Positions 19,874 to 27,766 of a DNA stretch of 64,000 nucleotides are shown piece by piece. The stretch is from assembly GCA_963718635.1 (NCBI GenBank), contig OY970367.1:4092001-4156000 (forward strand), written 5' to 3'. Within the stretch, counting starts at the first letter, position 1. Each line of letters starts with the position of its first letter. The translations under genes were made by a program, and so were the position numbers. The notes under the pieces were generated by a model. It searched no databases and was not told where the DNA came from. It saw only the letters and a list, made by a program, of their open reading frames with translations. The stretch comes from JAIOQJ01 sp963718635 (lineage in GTDB: Bacteria; Planctomycetota; Planctomycetia; Gemmatales; Gemmataceae).

Positions 19874-21202
19874 CTAAGCTGGCTCGCTTAGATCAGTGGT
19901 TCCCATTAAGTAAGCACGCAGCTCAATGTAAAATTCGGTGCAGCGTTCACGCCAAACCGGGTCGTTCGAGCTGGCTGACCGAATTTGGACGAAAGACGAC
20001 CTGCAGAAAGAGCCGATTCCCTTTCTGCGCGTCCATTTGATGCAGGTGCAGTTCCAAAGTGATCGGGCCCGTTCGGCGGCCGATGCCAAACCACGATAAC
20101 GACATCAACGGTGATTTGCGAACCCGGTTCCCGGCATTGCCGCCGAGTCTGATGCGAATCATCCCCGGGACGCTTTCCAGGACTTCGCCCCCCATATCAT
20201 GCGCGTAACCGCGAAGTTTCATCAGTGCGATCGACTCGGGCATCCACGCTTCCAGCTGAAACGAAAGCGTAGTCGGATCGACGACAATGGGCGGCATGCC
20301 GCTTAGATCGTCCTCGGCAGTATGCTGAGTCGGAATGCCCATTTCATCGATCGAAAGTGCCGTCTCGTAGGCCTCATAGAGGTCGCGTGCGGATTGCGGG
20401 CGATCGTTTGGATCCTTCTCCAAGGCAGCAAACACGACCTGCTCCACCGATTGCGGTATCTCGGTGTCAAGTTCGAGCGAGGCGAAACTTGGGGGTCTCT
20501 CCGTGGCGTGAGCGAGCATCAGGTCCATGCTGTTCGGGCCGATAAACGGGAGGCGCCCGTCAACAGCTCGTACATAATCACGCCGAGGCTGTAGAGATCG
20601 CTGCGGTGATCGACCGCCTCGCCACGGACTTGTTCAGGGCAGATATAGCCGGGTGTGCCGACGGCGAAATCGAAGTTCGACTCGGTTACGTTCTTGATAG
20701 TGGCAGACTCGATCATCAGCTTAGCCAGGCCGAAGTCCATCACCTTGATTTTTTCGCGAGGCGTATCGTGATCGACAATCATCAGGTTGGAGGGCTTCAA
20801 ATCGCGGTGGATCATCCCCATCGCGTGGGCTTCTTGAAGAACATCGCAAATTTGGGCCATCAGGCGTCCGACTCGGCCGGCCGAAAGTCGGCCGTTTTTT
20901 TGCAGCATCGCCTCCATATTGATGCCGCGAACATACTCCATGACGATGCACGGACCCATCGGGTCGTTCAAAGAAGCGTCGTAGAGTGTTACGGAAAAAG
21001 GATGCTGAAAGCGGGCCATCAGGAGCGTTTCGCGGGTGAATCGATCGCGGAACTTTTCGTCCAGCGCAATCTCATCGTGCATCACTTTAACGACAACTTG
21101 TCGGCCTAGATCAAGCTGCCGCGCGAGGTATACCTTCCCCATACCCCCTTCGCCCAGGAGGCGGACTGCTTCATATCGGCCCAAAAAGAGGCGGCCAATC
21201 AT
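19874..21202 (-). CDS. Ser/Thr protein kinase with C-terminal conserved domain, two frameshifts
   Basis: Standard kinase signatures: GEGGMGKVY (17-25), Lys39, HRDLKPSN, MDFGLAKLM and GTPGYICPEQ. The frame breaks near 20553, where correction joins YELLTG to RLPFIGPNSMDLMLAH, and near 19970, where it restores WRERCTEFYIELRAYLMG and a stop at 19874. The kinase is followed by a linker with IPTQHTAEDDLSGMPP and an unknown alpha/beta domain (about 290-440) also seen after other planctomycete kinases. No membrane segment. The DinB-like gene lies 175 bases upstream in the same direction. Confidence 0.88.
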
Positions 21203-21377
21203 GCGAGCAACGACCGTTCAAAAAGTTACGACCGAGAATGAAACCATCAATACTTTAGTTTAGAATCGGCCTGAATGCCAATCGTTTTAGTCGGAACTGT
21301 TGGCCGAGTTATGCATTCCTTGACGATTATTCAATGGCGAGAACCTTCGGCGCCACCGCCTACGCAAGCGTAAAGCA

Positions 21378-21863
21378 CTACGTGTTCTGCGGTTTGCCCT
21401 TGAACAGATTGAAAGTCAAGTGTGCCTGCCCCTGATGGTGCGCCTCATGCCAGATCCAGACGCGGAACCACTCTTCCAGCGTGTAGGGGGACGTCTCATA
21501 AGGTTTATTCGCCATATTTTCGTCCGGAGTCGAATCGAGAAGTGCTAACATGGCCGAACGATGTTCGGACAGATACCGGCGGATCTCGTCAGTCGATGGA
21601 ATGTTGTCGTCGGGTGTGCTGCCGCCGGCGAAGCGCAACTCGTAGGCAGGTTCTTTGGCCTTGCCCCCTTTGATGCGCACGTTGAGATGGCGATCGTCCG
21701 TCGCGCCGATATGCATCAGTTGCCAGGCAATTGGGGCACGGCCTGGGCCGGGACGCCATGCCAGAATAGCGGCTGAGTCGGGTCGCTTCGCAATGGTGTC
21801 GAGCAACTCGAGCGTCTTCCGGCGGGTGAATTCCAGTTGCTTGCGCATTTCGACTCGACTCAC
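21378..21863 (-). CDS. DinB-like four-helix metal-binding protein
   Basis: A 161-residue DinB/YfiT-type protein. Three His residues arranged as in the family metal site are visible: His52 (WQLMHIG) and the pair in WIWHEAHHQGQAH near 137-141. This fold often supports thiol-dependent transferases or hydrolases, but the substrate is unknown. Intact, with a reasonable upstream region but no strong ribosome site. Confidence 0.82.
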   Translation of the reverse strand: MSRVEMRKQLEFTRRKTLELLDTIAKRPDSAAILAWRPGPGRAPIAWQLMHIGATDDRHLNVRIKGGKAKEPAYELRFAGGSTPDDNIPSTDEIRRYLSEHRSAMLALLDSTPDENMANKPYETSPYTLEEWFRVWIWHEAHHQGQAHLTFNLFKGKPQNT

Positions 21864-22269
21864 GAGAAACTCCTGCTGAAACAGTGATGCCGCTTTTACG
21901 ACGATTCGAACGTGCCAAGGGATTCAGGTAAAGTGCGAAGCCAATTCCGCACCCTACTAATGGCTCTGCAGTCGAGTGTCGCGTTTTGACGTTACGTTCT
22001 TACGGAGGAGGGCATCAAACTCGGATTAATAATATCCGTTTTCTATTTCTTTCAGCAGTTGGCGGCCAGCTTCGCTCTCGACGGTTGATGGTTCAGCCCG
22101 AGCCCCTACACGGCGTTTTGCTGCGACTCGATTGTTGGACCTAGCCAACATCTCGCAGAAAAATCGCATTTCGTCATTGCCTCATCTTCACTTTGATGAT
22201 GCGATTCGCCATGTTTACAGGAACGACGATTCAAAAAAGAGCCAGTCATTTCCTGTTGGAGGATTCACG
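21864..22269. other. Gap between divergent genes
   Basis: About 400 bases between DinB-like and cysK. The frame of cysK is open from 22132, but the family start and a strong ribosome site point to 22270. No repeat, terminator or RNA gene is recognised; promoters for both genes probably lie here. Confidence 0.4.
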
Positions 22270-23246
22270 ATGCCGGAGACCCAAGGCTTTCGCGGTCGGA
22301 TTTACGATGACATCACGCAAACCATCGGGAACACCCCGCTGATCCGCTTACGGCGTGTAGTCGGCGATGCGAAAGGCATAGTGATCGCGAAGTTGGAAAA
22401 CTTCAATCCCCTCTGGTCGGTCAAGGACCGAATCGGCGTGGCGATGATCGAAGCGGCCGAGCGCGAAGGGAAAGTGACCAAAGACACGATGATCATCGAG
22501 CCGACTTCCGGCAATACGGGGATTGGCTTGGCCTTTACTTGTGCGGCGAAAGGCTATCAGTTAATGGTGACAATGCCCGAGAGCATGTCGCTTGAACGCC
22601 GACGTCTACTGAAAGCGTTCGGCGCGCAATTGGTGTTGACGCCGGCCGAGAAAGGAATGTCAGGGGCCGTGGCGGAAGCCGAGAAACTGGCTCAACAGAT
22701 GGGTGGTCCGCCAAAAGCATTCATCCCCCAGCAGTTCAAAAACCCGGCGAACCCGGAGATTCATCGCAAAACGACCGCCGAAGAAATCTGGCGCGACAGC
22801 GATGGCAAAGTCGACATCCTCGTGTCGGGCGTCGGCACCGGCGGGACCATCACCGGGGTCGCCGAAGTAATCAAAGCGCGCAAGCCAAGTTTCAAAGCGA
22901 TCGCGGTCGAACCGGTGAACAGCCCGGTGATCACTCAGCGAAAAGCGGGCCAGGAACTGAAACCGGGCCGACACAAGATTCAGGGGATCGGCGCTGGCTT
23001 TATCCCGGACAATCTAAACATCAAAATCGTCGACGAAGTCTTTTTGGTCAATGATGACGATTCATTCGAAATGGCTCGGCGGCTTGCGCCGAAGAGGGAA
23101 TGCTTTGCGGCATCAGCTGCGGCGCCGCTGCTCATGCGGCCGTTGAAATCGCGAAACGACCGGAAAACGCCGGCAAGATGATCGTCGTCATTCTTCCGGA
23201 TTTGGGAGAGCGCTATCTTAGTACGCCGCTTTATCCCGAGGCTTGA
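22270..23246 (+). CDS. cysK: Cysteine synthase, one frameshift
   Basis: PLP enzyme making cysteine from O-acetylserine and sulfide. Start at 22270 is backed by TTGGAGG 7 bases upstream. Lys52 in SVKDRIG binds PLP; PTSGNTGIGLAF and GVGTGGTITG bind substrate and phosphate. Near 23088 the frame breaks: the corrected chain reads EEGMLCGISCGAAAHA and ends VVILPDLGERYLSTPLY with a stop at 23246, about 325 residues in total. As read, the last 30 residues would be nonsense. A large palindrome follows the stop. Confidence 0.95.
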
Positions 23247-23253
23247 GCGTGGC

Positions 23254-23326
23254 GGCGAGCCAGGAGCATGAGCGACTGGAGAAAAATGCGGGCTGTTTCT
23301 CCAGTCGCTGACACTCCCAGCTTACC
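23254..23326. repeat. Gene-end palindrome after cysK
   Basis: About 30-bp imperfect arms (GCGAGCCAGGAGCATGAGCG... and its complement) around an 11-base loop. The same design, AGCC-x-AGCG-x-GAGCGACTGG, follows rpsA (45881) and the gene at 59035 (59565). It may act as a terminator or transcript stabiliser. Confidence 0.7.
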
Positions 23327-23523
23327 CAATTCCATTGGCGCAAACTTTGCATCTATCCCCGCGAAGTTGTGAATGGGACATTGCTTCGTGTCCGGCAGCG
23401 GGCTACAATCTCCTTTTCTCACTAACCCGGAAGATCCGGGCGATGGCTAAAACGTCTGTTGTGGGCGTTTCAAACGGCGCTTAACGAGGGGCCGCTTTTT
23501 CATAGTTCGGAGGGCGCACGGCT

Positions 23524-23856
23524 GTGCAGATTAAAATTTCAGCTCGACATGGACACTTGAACAAAGCGCACCAATTGCAGATTCAGGAAAAAGCGGAAAA
23601 GCTTTTGCATTTCTTCGACCGGATCAGCCTGATTACCATCACGGTTGATCTACAAGATAAGTTGTTCAAGGAAGTCGAGTTCATCGTTGATGCCGAGCAC
23701 AAGCACACGTTTGTCGCGAAAGAGCGAAACGATGAATTGCTCGCCTGCGTCGATCACGTGATCGACAAAATCAAGCTGCAAATCAATCGTCATAAGGAAA
23801 AGTTGCAGGACCACCGGCGCGATCCGTCGCATAACGGCGGCCCGGCCACATCTTGA
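23524..23856 (+). CDS. hpf: Ribosome hibernation-promoting factor family protein
   Basis: A 110-residue protein with the beta-alpha-beta-beta-beta-alpha fold of HPF/RaiA: QIKISARHGHLNKAHQ, strand ITITVDLQDKL, EFIVDAEHKHTFVAKE and the terminal helix DHVIDKIKLQINRHKEKL. It lacks the long C-terminal dimerisation domain, so it is a short-type factor that would bind 30S subunits in slow growth. GTG start with GGAGGGC upstream. First gene of an hpf-ptsN-ptsH-ptsI group, a familiar arrangement near rpoN in other bacteria, although no rpoN is here. Confidence 0.88.
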   Translation: MQIKISARHGHLNKAHQLQIQEKAEKLLHFFDRISLITITVDLQDKLFKEVEFIVDAEHKHTFVAKERNDELLACVDHVIDKIKLQINRHKEKLQDHRRDPSHNGGPATS

Positions 23857-23910
23857 GGATAGGCTTGTCGGTCGTGAAAGCGGCAAGAGATCGTCTGCGG
23901 GAGTTCGGGT

Positions 23911-24384
23911 ATGCGGATGTCGAATTTCGTCGTGCGCGACGCCATTATTCCGGTCTTGACCGCGCCCACTAAGGAAGGCGTCATTCGCGAATTGGTCAAC
24001 AGCCTTCATGCTGCCGGCTATTTTCGCGATAGCGATATTGAAGATATCATCAAGTCCGTATTGCGCCGCGAGCAGCTCGGCTCAACCGGCATCGGCCGCA
24101 GTATTGCCATCCCTCACTCTAAACATGCAAGCGTCGATCGGCTGATCGGCACCTTGGCGCTTTCGCCTTCTGGCGTTCCGTTTGACAGTATTGATGGCGA
24201 GCCGGTGCATGTTTTCGTGCTGCTTGTCTCGCCCCAAGATCGACCCGGCGACCATTTGCGTGCATTGGAAAACGTTGTACGGACGATGAAAGATGAAACG
24301 TTCGTGAAGAATCTGCGGCAGGCTACCACTCGGGAAGGCATTTGGCACTTACTCGATGATGCGCAACCGCCTTGGGATCGGTAA
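23911..24384 (+). CDS. ptsN: PTS IIA (nitrogen-type) protein
   Basis: A 157-residue EIIA of the fructose/mannitol superfamily. The phosphorylated His69 lies in RSIAIPHSKH. Conserved strands and PVHVFVLLVSPQDRPGDHLRAL match EIIA-Ntr. It receives phosphate from HPr, encoded immediately downstream. As no EIIB/EIIC is near, it is more likely a regulator (for instance of transport, K+ uptake or kinases) than part of a sugar transporter. Confidence 0.92.
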   Translation: MRMSNFVVRDAIIPVLTAPTKEGVIRELVNSLHAAGYFRDSDIEDIIKSVLRREQLGSTGIGRSIAIPHSKHASVDRLIGTLALSPSGVPFDSIDGEPVHVFVLLVSPQDRPGDHLRALENVVRTMKDETFVKNLRQATTREGIWHLLDDAQPPWDR

Positions 24385-24385
24385 G

Positions 24386-24718
24386 ATGGGTGACACATAC
24401 TCAGATATGTCGCCTGCGGCGAATGGGCGCGGACGCGGCACGGTCGTGATTGCAAATCCACAAGGTTTGCACATGAGGCCTGCGTCTGCATTTGCTCGGC
24501 GAGCTCAGTCCTTTGCCGGCAATGTATCCGTTTACAAAGGCGATCAATGCGTTAATGGCAAGAGCTTGATCGACTTATTAATGCTTGCCGCCGAGTCGGG
24601 TACGGAACTCGTTGTCGAAGTCGATGGCAGCGATGCGTCCTCGGCATTGCCGGCTTTGTTGGAAATCCTGGCCTCGCCGACGACCGCAAATGACGACGAT
24701 TCTCTGCCTGAGAGTTGA
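24386..24718 (+). CDS. ptsH: Phosphocarrier protein HPr
   Basis: The ATG at 24386 begins one base after the ptsN stop, so translation is coupled. The roughly 110-residue chain has an N-terminal extension of about 18 residues, then the HPr core: GLHMRPASAFARRA with the phosphorylated His29, and NGKSLIDLLMLAA with Ser60 in the regulatory-serine position. It relays phosphate from enzyme I to EIIA. Confidence 0.93.
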   Translation: MGDTYSDMSPAANGRGRGTVVIANPQGLHMRPASAFARRAQSFAGNVSVYKGDQCVNGKSLIDLLMLAAESGTELVVEVDGSDASSALPALLEILASPTTANDDDSLPES

Positions 24719-24783
24719 TAGGTTGGGGTGCTGCCGGATCGATTCCTAACTTTGGAGTTGGCTGTTTTTGCAGTTCATAGCGT

Positions 24784-24805
24784 GAGCCAGGCATCACCCT
24801 GGCTC
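24784..24805 (+). promoter_or_regulatory. Hairpin between ptsH and ptsI
   Basis: GAGCCAGG / CCTGGCTC with a short loop forms an 8-9 bp stem. There is no T-run, so it may be a processing or attenuation element rather than a true terminator. Confidence 0.4.
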
Positions 24806-24833
24806 TTGACTCAAAGGAAATTTTCAGTCACCG

Positions 24834-26578
24834 ATGGAGATTCTTCGCGGCATTCCGGTATCGCACGGCGTGGCTTTAGGCCCGGCTCTCGTTCTTGACG
24901 CCGAGGGGTTCCGCATCCCGCAGCAGCGCGTCGAGGGCGAACTCGTCGAAGGCGAGATCGCCCGCCTGCGCGTTGCCTTAGCCGCCTCCGCTGCCGAGGC
25001 CCGCGAAACCCAGCGCGAAATGGCGGACAAGCTCGGCGCTAAGTACGGATCCATTTTTGCCGCTCACTCTCTTCTATTCGAAGACCCTTCCCTGATCGCT
25101 GAAGTCAATTCGCTCATTCGGAAGGAACGCTTCACGGCCGAATATGCCATTAGCCGGGCCATGCGCGAGTATGTCAAGGTCCTCCAAGGGCTCGGCAACC
25201 AGTTTTTCTCCTTGCGTTCTTCGGATCTTTTCGATATCGAAAAGCGCATTTTGCATCATTTACTCGGCGACGACCGCGAGATCATGCAACGGCTGACCGA
25301 ACCGGTCGTAGTGCTGGCCGTCGATCTGACTCCGAGCGAAACGGCATCCCTTGACGCCGGTATGGTTTACGCGGTCGCGACCGAACACGGGGGCCGAGCC
25401 TCGCACACTGCGATTATTGCGAATGCGATGGAAATCCCGGCCGTCGTCGGCCTCGGCAAGTTTCTCGCCGACGTATCCGGCGGCGATTTCGTCATCGTCG
25501 ATGGCACGCACGGGACGCTCATCCTCGATCCCGATGAAGCGACGATCCTCAAATATCGCGCCATGCGCGACGAGCGACGCCAGGAAGCAGGGCGCTGGGT
25601 CATCCAGCGCGATTTGCCATCGCAGACCGACGACGGCGTGCGTATCCAGTTGATGGGGAATATCGAGTTTCCACCGGAAGCCGAACATTGTCAGCAACGC
25701 GGCGCCGATGGCGTTGGGCTTTATCGCACCGAGTTTCTTTATGTCGGGCGTAAAACCGATCCGACGGAGGAAGAGCATTATCTCGCTTACCTCGCCGTGT
25801 TGCACAAACTCGGCGACAGCCGGTCGTTATTCGCACACTCGATGTGGGCGCGGATAAGTTTGGATCTCTGCCGTGGACCGGTCCGGACGAGAAAAACCCG
25901 TACTTGGGAATGCGCAGCATACGGCTTTGCCTTCGCAATTGGCCGCTGTTCAAAACCCAGTTACGTGCCATTCTTCGGGCGAGTGCCTTTGGCGATATTC
26001 GCGTAATGTTCCCAATGGTGAGCACGCTTCAGGAGCTCCGCGAATGCAAATTTCTGCTGGCGGAAGTAAAGGAAGATTTGCAGGAAGAAGGAATCGCCTT
26101 CAATAAAGACTTGCCAGTTGGTACAATGATTGAAGTGCCCTCCGCAGCGATTATGGCGGACACCCTGGCCCGTGAGGTGGATTTCTTTTCGATCGGCACA
26201 AACGACCTGGTGCAGTACACCCTCGCCGCCGACCGAACGAACGAGAACCTCGCGAACCTTTATACCCCTTCCGATCCAGCGGTATTGCGCTTGATCGAAC
26301 GGGTAGTGAAGGCAGCCGACGCTCAGGGTATTGAAGTGAACGTTTGCGGCGAAATGAGCGGCGATCCGCTGTATACGATGCTGTTGCTCGGCCTGGGCCT
26401 GAGGCAGCTAAGCGTGACGCCCCAGAACATTCCGGATATCAAAAAGATAATCCGGCTGACGACGTTGAAAGAAGCACAACGCGTGGCGGCCGAGGCCCTG
26501 AGCCTGGAAACCGCTCGCGATGTGACGAACTACCTAAGAGAACAGACCCGACGGATATTACCCGAAGCAGTCGATTAA
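24834..26578 (+). CDS. ptsI: PTS enzyme I, one frameshift
   Basis: Takes phosphate from PEP and passes it to HPr. The first half shows GIPVSHGVALGPA and the phospho-His191 in GGRASHTAIIANAMEIPAVVG; the second half the PEP site GVGLYRTEFLY, DVGADK, PYLGMRSIR, MFPMVS, GTMIEVPSAA, GTNDLVQYTLAADR and the Cys in NVCGEMSGDP. The frame breaks near 25820; one added base joins LGD to PVVIRTLDVGADK, for about 581 residues. Both halves are well conserved, so an assembly indel is the likely cause. Confidence 0.95.
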
Positions 26579-26875
26579 GGCGACGACTCGAGCCGAATGG
26601 CCGGGCCGCCTTTAAGCCGACAAGCGAGCGATACGAGCCACTTGTGATTGAATTCAGACTGGTGCATCGAAGCAAAAGCCGTGCGAAACAGAGGAGAGTG
26701 TCCAACGCCCTTACACTCTTTCGCGCGGCGTCTTCGTTTGACATCCGCCTGATAAACTGATGCAGTGGGGCGGAATTCCTTTCCGCCGTTCGTTCTCCCT
26801 CGTGCTTCCTCCCCAAGGAGGACGCAGGCAGCTTGGCCGTTCATTTCGGAACGCCGGCCGTTTGCAGCACGCCAG

Positions 26876-27670
26876 ATGCCCTTCGATAAAGTCAGAACCC
26901 GTTTCTGCAAAGACGGCGACCTTCGGTTCGTCAGCCATCACGATTTGATGCGCGCCTTCGAGCGGATGTTGCGCCGCTCGCAACTCCCCTTCCGCTCAAC
27001 CGAAGGGTTTCATCCCCAGCCGCGCGTTATCTTTGCTCAATCGCTTTCGCTAGGGCTGGTCGGCCGTCAAGAAGTTGTCGAAATCGAATGGACAGAACCG
27101 GTTGAGCCGGTCGCTGCTTTTGAGCAACTCAATCGCCAATCCCCGGCTGGACTGACTTTCCTTTCCGCCAATCGTATCGAGATGAAGCGTTCGGCCAAGC
27201 CGTGCCGGGCAGTCTATTCGATGCACATTCCGGCTGCTGAAATGGAAACACTACAGGCTGCCGTTTCAAGGGTCTCCGCCAGCGCCGAACTTTGGGTGGA
27301 GCGCGAACGCCCTCACCCTCGGGAAATCAACATCCGCAGCTACGTCAAGGAACTCCGCTGCGTTGATGACCGATTGGAAATGGATGTCTGGATAACACCG
27401 AATGGCAGCGCCCGCGCTGATGAAATCGTGCGAGCGCTCGGCCTGAACCACCTGCTCGAAAACGGAGCGGTAATCGAACGAGCAGTGCTCGAAATTGAAG
27501 ACGAACTCGATCCCATGCTTCTTGCGGCTCGGCCAGTCATGCCGACCCGCGAGGAACGCCAGGCCCTGGAACGGCCCATAAGTCAATCGCCCAAATCCGC
27601 GCCGTCGCCTGTCGCGACTGCGCACTCGGCTCACTGGGGGGCGTCTCCCAGCGGGCCAATCGTCGAATGA
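26876..27670 (+). CDS. TIGR03936 (DUF2344) protein
   Basis: About 264 residues from the ATG at 26876. The family core is clear: RTRFCKDGDLRFVSHHDLMRAFERMLRRSQLPFRSTEGFHPQPR-type sequence, here broken only by single substitutions, and SLSLGLVGRQEVVEIEW. In many bacteria this domain is fused to or encoded after a radical SAM protein and lies just before RNase E/G, as it does here (97 bases upstream of rng). A role in RNA modification or maturation has been suggested by context only. Confidence 0.88.
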   Translation: MPFDKVRTRFCKDGDLRFVSHHDLMRAFERMLRRSQLPFRSTEGFHPQPRVIFAQSLSLGLVGRQEVVEIEWTEPVEPVAAFEQLNRQSPAGLTFLSANRIEMKRSAKPCRAVYSMHIPAAEMETLQAAVSRVSASAELWVERERPHPREINIRSYVKELRCVDDRLEMDVWITPNGSARADEIVRALGLNHLLENGAVIERAVLEIEDELDPMLLAARPVMPTREERQALERPISQSPKSAPSPVATAHSAHWGASPSGPIVE

Positions 27671-27766
27671 TGAAAATCGCAAAACAGTCACCAGGCGTTC
27701 GCCTCGAAAGGCTGACCGGACAATGTCCCTCTCCCTCCGGCGACGCAATAACCTCGAAAGGCTTTC

